In this document: positions 24,436-33,306 of the stretch, one piece after another
Layout: every line of letters starts with the position of its first letter
Numbering within the stretch: the first letter of the stretch is position 1
NCBI GenBank assembly: GCA_963532425.1
Contig: CAUSKK010000009.1
Location: 1 to 64,000, forward strand
Source of the DNA: CAUSKK01 sp963532425
GTDB taxonomy: Bacteria > Pseudomonadota > Gammaproteobacteria > Cardiobacteriales > Cardiobacteriaceae
Length of the DNA: 64,000 bases
Direction of reading: 5' to 3'
The notes under the pieces: model-generated
What the model saw: the letters and a program-made list of their open reading frames with translations, nothing else
Told to the model about the DNA's origin: nothing
The model's database searches: none
Made by a program: the position numbers and the translations under genes

Positions 24436-25023
24436 ATGAACTATCAATTTGAAGTGCTGCGGGAGGAGTACGCCTACCGTGGCTTTATGAAGATTAAGCG
24501 CTTCCATCTGCGCCATGAACTCTACCGGGGCGGCTGGTCGCCGGTGCTGCTGCGCGAGTGCTCGGGCCGGCGCGGCGTGGTGGCGGCCCTGACCCATGAC
24601 CCCCGGCGCCAATGTTTTGTTTTCGTTGAACAATTCCGCATTGGCGCCCTGGTGGCCGCCGACCCCCGGCCCTGGAAGGTGGAAATCGTCGCCGGCCTCA
24701 TGGACAAGGCGGGCGAAGACCCGGAAAGCTGCATGCGCCGCGAAATCGAAGAGGAAATCGGCGTGCCGGCCCTGAAGCTGGAACTGCTGCAGAGCTATTA
24801 CCCCAGCCTCGGCGGCAGCGGCTCCAAGGTTTACCTCTATCTGGCCGAGGTGGACAGCGACGCCCTGCCCGACTATACCGGCGTCCAGGCGGAGGGTGAG
24901 GACATTCGCGTCCGCCGTTTTTCCTATGAGGAAACCTGGCAAAACTTCGCCCGGGGCGACGTTTTCAACAATTCCAACACCATTATTGCTTTACAAACAT
25001 TCTTACTGCGCGGAGGTAAATGA
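24436..25023 (+). CDS. nudF: ADP-ribose pyrophosphatase, Nudix hydrolase
   Basis: A 195-residue Nudix hydrolase. The Nudix box GLMDKAGEDPESCMRREIEE continues into EIGV and carries the metal-binding REIEEE at about 102-107. The upstream PWKVEIVAGL is the ADP-ribose pyrophosphatase version. It should hydrolyse ADP-ribose to AMP and ribose-5-phosphate. Length and order fit NudF. It lies 17 bp after the NlpD-like gene and its stop overlaps the start region of the next gene. Confidence 0.88.
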   Translation: MNYQFEVLREEYAYRGFMKIKRFHLRHELYRGGWSPVLLRECSGRRGVVAALTHDPRRQCFVFVEQFRIGALVAADPRPWKVEIVAGLMDKAGEDPESCMRREIEEEIGVPALKLELLQSYYPSLGGSGSKVYLYLAEVDSDALPDYTGVQAEGEDIRVRRFSYEETWQNFARGDVFNNSNTIIALQTFLLRGGK

Positions 25024-26480
25024 TGAAGCGCTTCTTTCTCTTTCTGACCCTAGCCCTGGCCGCTGTGGGCCACGCGGCGGACAGCTGTAGCCCGGTGCAA
25101 CTGACCTGGGCCGACCAGCTGGGCAAACTGCGCAGCGGTTCCTGCAACCTCAAGCAGCGCGATGGCGCCGGCTTGAATCTCTATGACATCGCCGGCCTCA
25201 ACGGCAACGGGGAGATGCAGAAATATCTGGCCAGCAAGGGCGTGGGCCAGTACAGCCCGGCCCTGCAGCGGCTGGTGAGCACCGGCCTGCGCTATCTCGG
25301 CCACGGCGGCGCCGACGCGGTGAAATCCTACCAGCGCGCCAACGGCTTTCCGGTCAATGGCAAGCTCAGCTACGGCTGGCTGAGCCGCTTCTACCGGGAT
25401 TTGACCCGCAAGGTGCAGAGTGATTTGGCCGGCCGGGGCTACAAGGTCGGTTCGGCCGATGGGCTGATGGGCAATAGCACCGTCGAAGCGCTGCAGGATT
25501 TCCGCCGCCAGAACAAGCTGGCCGCCGTGAGCTATCGCCACCTGGACGAGCCGCTGCTGGCCCGGCTGGCCCAGACCAGGGGCACCAAGGCGGGCGATAA
25601 AGCCGACAAAAAGAATGACAAGGCCCCGGCCAAGGTCGAGAAGAACGCCAAGGACAAGGCCAGTGCCAGCCGGGAAAGCAAGGGCAAGAATGACAAGAAC
25701 GTCAAGACGGCCAAAGTGGAGAAAAACAGCAAGAACGAGCGGCTCAGCGCCCTGCGGGTCAAACCGGATAACAAGGTGCTGAAGAAGGACAGCAAGCTTG
25801 CCAAGGCCGTCCGGGAGAAGGAGGCCAAGGCCGGCCGGAAGGGTCGCGAGGAGCCGAAGGCGAAGCCACTGCTCAGCAACAGCAAGCGTCTGAAGAACGT
25901 GCGCGAGCGTGCCCAGGCCCAGCGCCAGGTGGTGGAACGGCGGCGGCTGGAACGGCGGCCCGCGCCCCTGCGGCGGCCGGTGCGTACGGTGGAGGACGAG
26001 AACTTCAACTTCAGCGACGGCCGGGGCGACCACATCAGCTACCGCACCGGCAGTTTCGGGGGCGGCAGCTATGGCAACGCCAACGGCGCCGGCAGCGGCT
26101 ACAACAGCAATGCCAGCAATCCGCCCGCGCGCAGCGGCAACGGCGATGCCGGCTATGGCCTCGGCAGCCTAAGCGCTTCGGTCAGCCCAGCCCCGGGGGC
26201 CAGTACGCCGGCGCGCAGCAGTGCCAAAACCAATGAGGCTTTGGCCCAGCAGCGGGCGTCCCTGGGCCGCAAGGCCCGCAAGGGCAGCGGCTTCACGAAG
26301 GTGGTGGGGCGCCTGGGGGCCACCAGCAGCGGCGGCCAGATTACCCGCTGCACCATCGGCGGCCAGCGCATCGAAACCGGCTGGTGCAACAGCCACTATC
26401 AGCAGAGCCGCAACAAGCTCTGCCAGGCGGTGATGGACAGCAGCGGCAACGTCTTCAGCATCACCTGCGGCAAGAAATAG
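25023..26480 (+). CDS. Secreted peptidoglycan-binding protein with Lys-rich linker
   Basis: A 485-residue exported protein. A signal peptide (MKRFFLFLTLALAAVGHA) leads to two PG_binding_1-like helical repeats (about 85-125, DAVKSYQRANGFPVNGKLS; and about 130-175, KVGSADGLMGNSTVEALQDF). A long Lys/Ala/Glu-rich disordered linker (about 195-320) follows, then a Gly/Ser/Asn-rich region, and a small Cys-containing C-terminal domain (RCTIGGQRIETGWCNSHY to ITCGKK). I chose the ATG at 25023, six bases after GGAGG; an ATG directly before it also overlaps the nudF stop. The palindrome GAAGCGCTTC lies at the start codon and spells KRF. Probably cell-wall associated; function unknown. Confidence 0.75.
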   Translation: MKRFFLFLTLALAAVGHAADSCSPVQLTWADQLGKLRSGSCNLKQRDGAGLNLYDIAGLNGNGEMQKYLASKGVGQYSPALQRLVSTGLRYLGHGGADAVKSYQRANGFPVNGKLSYGWLSRFYRDLTRKVQSDLAGRGYKVGSADGLMGNSTVEALQDFRRQNKLAAVSYRHLDEPLLARLAQTRGTKAGDKADKKNDKAPAKVEKNAKDKASASRESKGKNDKNVKTAKVEKNSKNERLSALRVKPDNKVLKKDSKLAKAVREKEAKAGRKGREEPKAKPLLSNSKRLKNVRERAQAQRQVVERRRLERRPAPLRRPVRTVEDENFNFSDGRGDHISYRTGSFGGGSYGNANGAGSGYNSNASNPPARSGNGDAGYGLGSLSASVSPAPGASTPARSSAKTNEALAQQRASLGRKARKGSGFTKVVGRLGATSSGGQITRCTIGGQRIETGWCNSHYQQSRNKLCQAVMDSSGNVFSITCGKK

Positions 26481-26500
26481 CCGCCGCCGCTAGAAAAGCC

Positions 26501-26527
26501 AGCGCCCCTCCGGGGGCGCTTTTTTTT
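26501..26527 (+). terminator. Terminator of the peptidoglycan-binding gene
   Basis: AGCGCCCC pairs with GGGGCGCT around a short loop, followed by eight T residues. Confidence 0.9.
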
Positions 26528-26557
26528 ATGGGGAAACTGGCTTGGGCCGGCGGGAAA

Positions 26558-28105
26558 GAAGCGCTTCGGCCAGGAACGCTTTCCCGGGACCGGAGCGCTT
26601 CGATTCCCAACGCCAGAATTTTGCTGAGCCCGGGCTCTGGGTTTAGAGAACGAAGCGCTTCCTCTGCCTGAACGACTAGAAAGACCGAAACGGTTGCAGC
26701 GCCGCTATGCGTCGTGCCGCGCTGAAGCGCTTCCCCCCACCGGACTAGATGGCCACGCCAACTCTAAAAAGAGGGAGCGCTTCGTTCCCGGGGGCCAGCG
26801 ACCGAAGCGCTTCGTTGTAAAAGACCCGGCGGGAGCAAGTGCTCCCTCTGTCCAAGCACCGAGTTCGTCCCTCAGCTCAGCCATTGGCCATTCCAAAAGC
26901 GAAGCGCTTCCTCCTGAGTGAAGGGACCCCGGCCCGCTGGCCAAAAACCTAGGGCCCAGGGCCGGAAGCGCTTCCTTTTTAGTTCCTTTGCCAGCCGAGG
27001 CACTTCCCCCCAAAAATCCGGGAAACCACCCAATCCCGCCGCGCCCCGTTTTTTCAGTGGCTGGCAGAAAGGGGAAGCGCTTCGGCGCCGGCCCACCGGT
27101 GAGGCCCCATCAAAGAAAGCACAGCTCCGGGCCGGAGGCGACAAAACCTTGGGTCTATCTGGGCGGCTGGGGAAGCGCTTCGCCTATAAGTCAATGGCTC
27201 CACAACTTTCTAAAAATTATGGCCGGGCCCAGAGGAAAGCGCTTCCTCCTCGGGCCGGGGGCTGATGCAAAAGGAAGCAACCGAAGCGCTTCGGCTCGGG
27301 CGGGCCAGTGGTGTTTTATTTATCAAAACCGGCACCGGGCCGGGCGGTGCTTCGGTCGGGTTGGCGAAAGCCCATTTGTTGGATTTCCAGCTTGAAGGCT
27401 GGTTTTCAATGAAGCGCTCCCATGTTAGCCGTTGGCCTCACTAAACGTTTCTAACGAAGCGTTTCGACCTGGGCAAAGCCCGGCCCGACCAATAAAAATG
27501 CAGTCCGAGCTAGCGGGGGCAGATGGCTCGGGCCCGGCGTTTACCCTCGGCACCGGCTTTTTGCTAGTAGTGGCAGGGCCGGGACCAATCCTTTTCAGTG
27601 CTTCGACCGGGAAAAAACCCCGGCCCGGTTGGATTAATCGGCGGCGGGGAAGCGCTTCCCTCCTCGGGACGGGTTCGCGCTGAAGCGCTCTCCCCCTGAT
27701 GGGCCGGTGCTAACTGGACCGGCGGCCGGCCGAAGCGCTGCCCTGTCGAAGTCTCCTGCTCCGCCCGAAGCGCTTCGTTCTAGCGGCTGGAATCGAAGCG
27801 CTGCCCTTCTTTTCAAACGCTAGAACCTACTAGCCCCAGTGCCCTTGCCCAGGGGGAGCGCTTCGGTGGGACGAACCGCCGGCGAGTACTGCGGTTTTCC
27901 GGAAGCTAGCCCCGAAGCGCTTTCGCCGGGCGCCGGTGCAGACCCATGAAGCGCTTCGCTCTGGCAACCCTGATGATTGGGCGGTCGCTGGGAGCAAACG
28001 AAGCGCTCCCCTCTCCCACGCAGATTTCGGAACGAAGCGCTTCCCCGAGGGTCATTTCCTCGGCGGGCAGCGCGCCCCGGCAGTCTGGCTACAGGGAAGC
28101 GCTTC
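26558..28105. repeat. Palindrome array 5
   Basis: About 14 exact GAAGCGCTTC copies with many variants over 1.5 kb, without a credible gene. The right part (about 27584-28118) is a diverged, inverted homologue of about 39745-40020 in array 7. It carries three extra segments, at about 27605-27658, 27777-27957 and 28010-28043. Each ends at a palindrome, intact or decayed, on both sides. Confidence 0.95.
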
Positions 28106-28135
28106 GTTTAATTTGAGCCACCGGCGCGCGGCGCT

Positions 28136-28354
28136 TCATGCCACCGGCTGGTTTTGCGTTTTCATCTTGAGCAAGTCGCTTTTGCTGCTGTTGCCGGCTA
28201 CAGCCAGAGCCAGTTGTAGCGCCCAGGACGTCTTACCGACACCGCCGGGAGCGATCAGCGCGCCGACGGTTTTTGGGAAAAAACCGGGAAAAATATAGGT
28301 GGGAGCTGGCGTTTCCTGTTCGAAAGCCGCCATAATGTTGATAGCCATGTCCAT
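28136..28354 (-). pseudogene. RepA-like plasmid helicase, N-terminal remnant
   Basis: A 72-codon frame whose product begins MDMAINIMAAFEQETPAP and carries a Walker A loop, APGGVGKTSWALQLA, in the pattern of the AAA_25/RSF1010 RepA family of replicative helicases. Such proteins are near 280 residues or longer; here the frame stops soon after the P-loop. It borders the AT-rich island and points to a plasmid or integrated replicon that once stood here. An HMM search would separate RepA from related phage helicases. Confidence 0.5.
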
Positions 28355-28390
28355 AGTTGTTGATCTTATATGGTTAAAAATGGCTAGTTT

Positions 28391-28425
28391 GCTGGATGTT
28401 TTGAGATGTCCGGCAAATTTTTTAT
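28391..28425 (-). repeat. Toxin junction repeat, copy 1
   Basis: This 35-bp stretch and 29514-29548 are near-identical (GATGTTNTGAGATGTCCGGC followed by AAATTTTNTAT). On the minus strand copy 1 encodes DKKFAGHLKTSSK and copy 2 NTKFAGHLTTSGK. A conserved junction peptide before variable toxin domains is how such cassettes recombine with a full-length gene. Confidence 0.7.
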
Positions 28426-28472
28426 CTAATCAAATACCCTAGAATTAATGCTTAGGTTAGGTATATTAAATA

Positions 28473-29039
28473 TTACACTTCACAATAGATGCCTCCTCTT
28501 TTATATATTTTTATAGTTTTTATTTTTTGATTCTTTACTATTTCGAGAGAGCATATTTCTTTTGTCCAAATTGCTATACCAATTATGATTTCACCATTTT
28601 TATTTTGGACATGAAATTCATCTTCATGTTCATCAAATATTAAGTTCATCCCCCTTATTTTTGGATATAGAACATCTCCTATATGAAATCATAAAACATT
28701 TCCTTTCCAACCATTACCCAAATAAATTTCTATTAATTTATTATTTCTAAATTTCATTTCTAGCAATTCATCTTTATATATCAAACTTTCGAATATAAAT
28801 TTATTTGAATTATCCCATTCAAAACCAATTTTAAATTTTTTATAAGTAAAATCACCGTCTTTAAATATATTAGATGTAGAAAAACCTACATTATCTCTAA
28901 TGTTATTAATATATCTTAAATCAAGTTTATCAATAACTTCTTCTATTTCTATTCCGAATAAAATCCAGTCATGTCCTACTTCTAAAATTGGTGTACTAAA
29001 TATATTTATTTTATTATTCATATTGTTTTTAGTCTCCAT
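28473..29039 (-). pseudogene. Immunity protein gene with a premature TGA
   Basis: One frame runs 188 codons from the ATG at 29039 to the TAA at 28473, broken only by a TGA at 28689-28691 after residue 116. Upstream it reads IFSTPILEVGHDWILFGIEI, ending WKGNVL. Downstream it continues FHIGDVLYPKIRGMNLIFDE and GEIIIGIAIWTKEI, ending GIYCEV, as expected for one immunity domain. The start overlaps the toxin frame by about 20 bp, typical of a toxin/immunity pair. It could still yield a 116-residue product. TGA read-through cannot be excluded, but decay is simpler given the neighbours. Confidence 0.6.
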
Positions 29040-29551
29040 TTTCCTTTTATATATTTAATAGGTCTTCCTAGTGTATCTAGATAAACTTGGTTTTTAGTTA
29101 TAGTTCCAGGTTCAAAACCAGATTCTGGATCTATTACTTTGACAGTTCTCCCATTTCTATATTCAAATTTATAATATGCACCTGATTTATGAGCTCCTCC
29201 GCCTTTATGGTATTCGAATAATTTTAAACTCTCAGGATGATGATCTAGAGCCTTTTCAAAAAACTTGCCTTTAGTTTCTATGGGTATAAAGATTCTTGCG
29301 TTTCCAGAAGAAGATGCTTTTAGTGGCCCTTCGATGAAATTAAAACTTCCATTCTAAGTCTATCTATTACTCTCAGGTGATTTTCCCCAGACCTGAGAAA
29401 ATAATTTTGGACGACCACCAAGCTGTGCATAATTTTCTCTCAGTAAGTATCTATTTATTATAGAGCTGGGAGGAATACTTCCATCTATAGAGTTTTCCGT
29501 AATGGAATCTTTACCGGATGTTGTGAGATGTCCGGCAAATTTTGTATTCAA
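29018..29551 (-). pseudogene. Orphan polymorphic-toxin C-terminal domain with two in-frame stops
   Basis: A single frame of about 178 codons starts at the junction peptide NTKFAGHLTTSGKDS (29551, TTG codon) and is broken by two TAG codons at 29360-29362 and 29354-29356, one codon apart. After them it continues NGSFNFIEGPLKASSSGNAR, a middle with FFEKALDHHPESLKLFEYHK, then YYKFEYRNGRTVKVIDPESG and ends with QVYLDTLGRPIKYIKGKW. The end resembles toxin domains of CDI-type effectors. There is no signal or transport domain, so this is a cassette rather than a full effector. The toxic activity is not identifiable by eye. Confidence 0.55.
29514..29548 (-). repeat. Toxin junction repeat, copy 2
   Basis: Second copy of the 35-bp junction repeat described at 28391-28425. 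It encodes the peptide that opens the toxin cassette. Confidence 0.7.
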
Positions 29552-29575
29552 TCGGCATAGTAATAACTGCCATCG

Positions 29576-29938
29576 TCATTTTTCCATCCTATAAATTACT
29601 GGGCAGTTAATATACCACCAAGAATTATCTATATCCTTTTCTGGGATATTTTCGTCATATCCTATAGGAAAGGAATTATATAAAGCATTTAATTGCGTTT
29701 CTATATCTGATGCATTGAGAATATTGTTTTTTTCTTCTGAAAATCCATTATCAACAAATAATAATTTAATTTCACCTTTATTCATTAGATACCTTAATAT
29801 ACTCATGAATATTATTTTTGCATCCTCAATGCTAATATTAATGTCTTTATCATCATAAAATTGTATTAAGTTAAATATAAAGCGTATATGATGATATCTA
29901 CATGACTCTATAATACTTTCGTAATCTATTTTACACAT
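29576..29938 (-). CDS. DUF596-like putative immunity protein
   Basis: A 120-residue acidic protein, the only intact frame of this size in the island. It has a helical N-terminal half (FIFNLIQFYDDKDINISIED) and MSILRYLMNKGEIKLLFVDN. The end, QLNALYNSFPIGYDE followed by DNSWWYINCPVIYR, resembles the tail of DUF596 proteins, where an acidic stretch leads to a W-F-x-x-CP motif. DUF596 genes commonly sit beside polymorphic toxins. The cognate toxin, which should lie upstream (to the right), is not intact. Assignment by pattern only. Confidence 0.5.
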   Translation of the reverse strand: MCKIDYESIIESCRYHHIRFIFNLIQFYDDKDINISIEDAKIIFMSILRYLMNKGEIKLLFVDNGFSEEKNNILNASDIETQLNALYNSFPIGYDENIPEKDIDNSWWYINCPVIYRMEK

Positions 29939-29948
29939 TACTTAATAT

Positions 29949-30424
29949 TCAATTCTCAAATTTAATTTCAATATTAGTTCCACTTTTTAAGTTGGATAAG
30001 CGCCGATTAAATCCATTATTATTCTTTATAGCAATATCTATTGTAAATTTTGTATTTGAAGTTTTGCTGAAGATGATCCTGTTCTAAGATTAACGGAACT
30101 GGAATTAAAATCATATATTTTTCCATCTTCTTTATTTATACAGCATGGATCCATTCCATTCGTGTGGTCTAGAAAATGGCATGCATCTATAGGTAATTCT
30201 TTTGTCAACAAAGAATTAGAATAAAAGATTTTATCATCTTAAATGAGTAATCGATTTTTAGTTCACTAAGAAAATAAGGATTGCTACCTCCAAATTTTTC
30301 TAAAAAATCTACATGTTCATTTCGATATGGAGCATTTAAGTCATTAAATAATTCTAATATTTCACTTCTTCTTACTGGGTGAATATCATCACAATATTTG
30401 ATTAGATTATTAATAACTATTTTT
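29949..30424 (-). pseudogene. Frameshifted immunity-like gene (possibly SUKH type)
   Basis: Three consecutive frames join to give one plausible protein. The first reads RRSEILELFNDLNAPYRNEH and VDFLEKFGGSNPYFLSELKI. After a shift near 30238 it continues FYSNSLLTKELPIDACHFLD and GMDPCCINKEDGKIYDFNSS. After another near 30066 it ends FTIDIAIKNNNGFNRRLSNL and then IEIKFEN. FLEKFGGSNPYF and a later G-KIYDF are reminiscent of SUKH/SMI1 immunity proteins, but this is a weak match. No good start codon remains. Confidence 0.4.
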
Positions 30425-30433
30425 CATTATGCA

Positions 30434-30556
30434 TTAATGAATATCCTTATTTTTATTGGCTAATTTATGATAGAAAGGCATATTAATAGTACAAGTTTCA
30501 CAATGTTTTATAAGGTCATCATATTTATGACCATTACCCATTAAAGAGTATGGATT
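30434..30556 (-). pseudogene. Possible toxin-domain tail at the island edge
   Basis: The frame ending at 30434 reads GASKNPYSLMGNGHKYDDLI and continues to NMPFYHKLANKNKDIH. Composition switches from GC-rich to AT-rich at about 30555, inside this frame, so a foreign tail is fused to local array sequence. No family was recognised. The frame further upstream consists of palindrome-array DNA and is unlikely to be translated. Confidence 0.3.
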
Positions 30557-30722
30557 TTTACTAGCCCCACGCCAAATAATAGCTGATCCCGTTGCTGTTG
30601 ATGGTGCCGCGATTGTGCTAAGCATTGCGGCCCTGGCTCGTTCGGGGTGGCGAGCCGCCGGCGAAGCAACCGACACCGTCGGGCCGCAACCGCTTCGGCC
30701 GGGGCGGTCGTTGGGAGCAAAC

Positions 30723-31511
30723 GAAGCGCTCCCCTTTCCCACGCAAATTCCGGAACGAAGCGCTTCGGTCTAACTCCCAAAATTAGCAGCCGGCGGGCTT
30801 GGCCCGGCTTCCCTATGCGCTTCACCCCCGAGAAGCTTGTTTTAGGGGAGCGCTTCCATTCGATGAAACAGCAGAGAAATGCAGTAGTTTTCTGGGCCGG
30901 CGCCACCGAAGCGCTCCGCCGGGAAAAGCTTCATAAGCCCGAAGCGCTCCGGCCGCCGGGGCCACTGCCGCCGCCCGTTTTTTCAGTGGCTGGCGAAAAG
31001 AGGAAGGTCCCGTTCCAACGGTGGTTTCCGGTGAAGCGCTTCGGTGCTGGCGAGCCGGTGCCAGCCGCACGACCCCACTTCACTTCAGTGAACGACAGCG
31101 GTTTCCGGACGGCTGACAACGAGGCGCTTGCCCATTTGAATGGCGAGAGCCGGCTAAGGGGTAAAGCAAACGACCCGCGAAACGAAGCGCTTCACTCTGG
31201 AAACGGCCCCGCCCCGGTTCGCTAAAACCGAAGCGCTTCGCGGGCCTGAATTCGACCCGTCCCCAATTAAAACAGCTCCGACAAACGAAGCGCTTTGTTC
31301 TTAAACTCCAGCTGGAAGCGCTTTGCTAGGAGCAGAGCTTTTTCGACGGAAGCGCTTCCCCTGAACCTGTTTTCCCCGGCCCAGCCGGCTAAAACCGAAG
31401 CGCTCCCTTCGCTGCAATTTCAGGAATGAAGCGCTTCCCGCCGGGGGAATGGCCATTGGCAAAACGTTTCGGCCCGGGAATAGCCCTGGCGGGATTAGGG
31501 GGAAGCGCTGG
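30723..31511. repeat. Palindrome array 6
   Basis: Six or more exact GAAGCGCTTC copies plus many variants to the right of the AT-rich island. The cassette at about 30713-30766 matches about 27988-28043 in array 5. The segment at about 31368-31406, ending CGGCTAAAACCGAAGCGCTC, matches about 51737-51777 in array 9. Confidence 0.95.
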
Positions 31512-31540
31512 CTCGCGGCGCCATCCTGATTTGAGGGCGT

Positions 31541-31567
31541 AAAAAAGCCGGGTCTGAACCCGGCCTT
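31541..31567 (-). terminator. Terminator of ptsI
   Basis: On the minus strand GCCGGGT, a 4-base loop and ACCCGGC are followed by TTTTTT. It lies 18 bp after the ptsI stop. Confidence 0.9.
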
Positions 31568-31584
31568 TGCTTAGTGGGAAAGGG

Positions 31585-33294
31585 CTAGTCCGCCAGCAGG
31601 GCGCGCACCTCGGCGCCGCTGTTCAGGGTGATGGCCTTTTCCAGCAGCCCCCGGCACTGGGCGTAGCTAAGCTTACTCAGGTGGTATTTCACCGCCGGCA
31701 GCTGTTTGCCGCTGATGGAAATTTCATCGAAGCCCAGGCCCACCAGCAGTTTCAGTGCCTCCAGCTGGCCGCCCATTTCGCCGCAGATGCCCACGTCGAT
31801 TTTGGCGGCATGGGCGGCGTCGCAGGTCATCTTCATCAGGCGCAGCACCGCCGGGTGCAGGCTGTCGTAGAGCTGGCTGATTTTCGTATTGCCCCGGTCG
31901 CTGGCCAGGGTGTACTGGGTCAGGTCGTTGGTGCCGATGGAGAAGAAATCCGCCACCCGGGCCAGCTGGTCGGCAATCAGCGCCGCCGCCGGGGTTTCAA
32001 TCATGATGCCCACCTTCAGATTCGGATTGTGGTTGCGACCCTCCTCGTCCAGCAGCTTGGCCTGGCGCTGGATTTCACCTTTGACCCAAAGCAGCTCGTC
32101 CACATTGACAATCATCGGAATCATCACCCACAAATCGCCGTAGGCGGCGGCGCGAATGGCGGCGCGAATCTGGGCGGTGAAAATGTCGTGGGCCTCGGCA
32201 TACATCCGCACGCCGCGCCAGCCGAGGAAGGGGTTTTCCTCCTTGGGAAAGTTGATGTAGGGCAGGGGTTTATCGCCGCCGATGTCGAGCAGGCGCAGGA
32301 TGACGGTCTTGCCCTTCAGATGTTCGGCCACCTGGCGGTAGATTTTGTACTGGGCGTCCTCGCTGGGCGCCTGGCTGGCCTCCATGAAGAGGAATTCGCT
32401 GCGGAACAGGCCGATGCCGTCGCTGCCGTTGGCCTCAATCAGATGCAAATCATTGGGCGAACCGATGTTGCTGTAGAGGCCGAAATGGCGGCCGTCGGTG
32501 GTGGTGGCCGGCTGGCCGTAGAGTTTGGCGTACTCGGCCTTCTCCGCCAGCTTCTGCTGGTGTTTCTGCCGGTATTTCTCGGCCTCCTCGGCGCTGGGAT
32601 TGACCACCAGCTTGCCGCTGTCGCCGTCGATGATGACCTTTTCGCCGCTCTTGACCAGGCCCAGGGCGCCGGCCAGTCCCATCACCGCCGGCATGCCCAG
32701 ATTGCGGGCGAGAATGGCCACGTGGCTGGTCAGGCCGCCCTGTTCAAGGACGAAGCCGCGCACCTTGTCCGGGTCGAGCTGGGCCGTCTCCGAGGGGGTC
32801 AAATCGCCGGCGAAGATGATGCTGTCCAGCGGTGCGCTGGCCAGGGAGGCGAAGGGCAGGCCGTTCAGGGCCAGGAGCAAATTGTTCTGCAAATCAAGGA
32901 ACTCGGCGGCGCGCTCGCGCAGATACTCATCGTCGAGGGCCCGCATGGTTTCGGCGGCCTCGTCCAGATACTGCTTGACGGCGGCGCTGGCGGTTTTGTG
33001 TTCGTTGCGAATCAGGGCCTGCACGTCCTTGAGCAGCTCATCGTCGCCGAGCAGCTCCCGGTGGCTTTCAAAGATGGCGGCGTCGTGTTCGCCCTGTTTC
33101 TCCAGCACACGCTGGTAGAGCGTGGCCAGATGCTCATCCACCCGGGCCCGGGCGTTGAGGAAGGCCTGGATTTCGCCGTCCACCTCGGTGGCGGCGATGG
33201 TGCGGTTGTCAATGTTCGGGGTCTGGGGGGCAAATATCCAGGCCTGGCCGGTGGCGATGCCGGTGGAGGCACCTAATCCTTTGTGTTCTTTCAT
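31585..33294 (-). CDS. ptsI: PTS phosphotransferase enzyme I
   Basis: A 569-residue phosphoenolpyruvate-protein phosphotransferase. The phosphorylated histidine is H191 in GGLTSHVAILAR. The C-terminal PEP-binding barrel includes the LRLLDIGGDKPLPY and FRSEFLFM segments, MIETPAAALIADQLA, FSIGTNDLTQYTLA and the catalytic cysteine in GICGEMGG. There is no N-terminal GAF domain, so this is the sugar-PTS type rather than PtsP. I chose the ATG at 33294, preceded by GGAGAA; the longer frame begins in the upstream terminator. It follows ptsH with a terminator between. Confidence 0.95.
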   Translation of the reverse strand: MKEHKGLGASTGIATGQAWIFAPQTPNIDNRTIAATEVDGEIQAFLNARARVDEHLATLYQRVLEKQGEHDAAIFESHRELLGDDELLKDVQALIRNEHKTASAAVKQYLDEAAETMRALDDEYLRERAAEFLDLQNNLLLALNGLPFASLASAPLDSIIFAGDLTPSETAQLDPDKVRGFVLEQGGLTSHVAILARNLGMPAVMGLAGALGLVKSGEKVIIDGDSGKLVVNPSAEEAEKYRQKHQQKLAEKAEYAKLYGQPATTTDGRHFGLYSNIGSPNDLHLIEANGSDGIGLFRSEFLFMEASQAPSEDAQYKIYRQVAEHLKGKTVILRLLDIGGDKPLPYINFPKEENPFLGWRGVRMYAEAHDIFTAQIRAAIRAAAYGDLWVMIPMIVNVDELLWVKGEIQRQAKLLDEEGRNHNPNLKVGIMIETPAAALIADQLARVADFFSIGTNDLTQYTLASDRGNTKISQLYDSLHPAVLRLMKMTCDAAHAAKIDVGICGEMGGQLEALKLLVGLGFDEISISGKQLPAVKYHLSKLSYAQCRGLLEKAITLNSGAEVRALLAD

Positions 33295-33306
33295 GATAAT
33301 TCTCCT

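Larger units (their letters stand above)
28360..30560. mobile_element. AT-rich island of decayed toxin/immunity modules
   Basis: About 2.2 kb is strikingly AT-rich against the GC-rich surroundings, and palindrome-free, while palindrome arrays press against both edges. All coding traces run leftward: a possible toxin tail, a frameshifted immunity gene, a DUF596-like gene, a toxin domain with two stops, and an immunity gene with one stop. The order toxin-immunity repeated without full-length toxins matches the orphan C-terminal cassettes found downstream of CDI, MafB or other polymorphic-toxin genes. No integrase or transposase is visible. Confidence 0.7.

Noticed and set aside
27990..28360. 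An active plasmid origin beside the RepA-like frame
   Set aside because: The gene is truncated after the P-loop and no iterons or partition genes are visible.
26520..31560. A transposon or prophage spanning the arrays and island
   Set aside because: No transposase, integrase, terminal inverted repeats or structural phage genes could be found.
31567..33276. A 569-codon plus-strand frame
   Set aside because: It is antisense to ptsI and shows no family features; high GC content lowers stop frequency.
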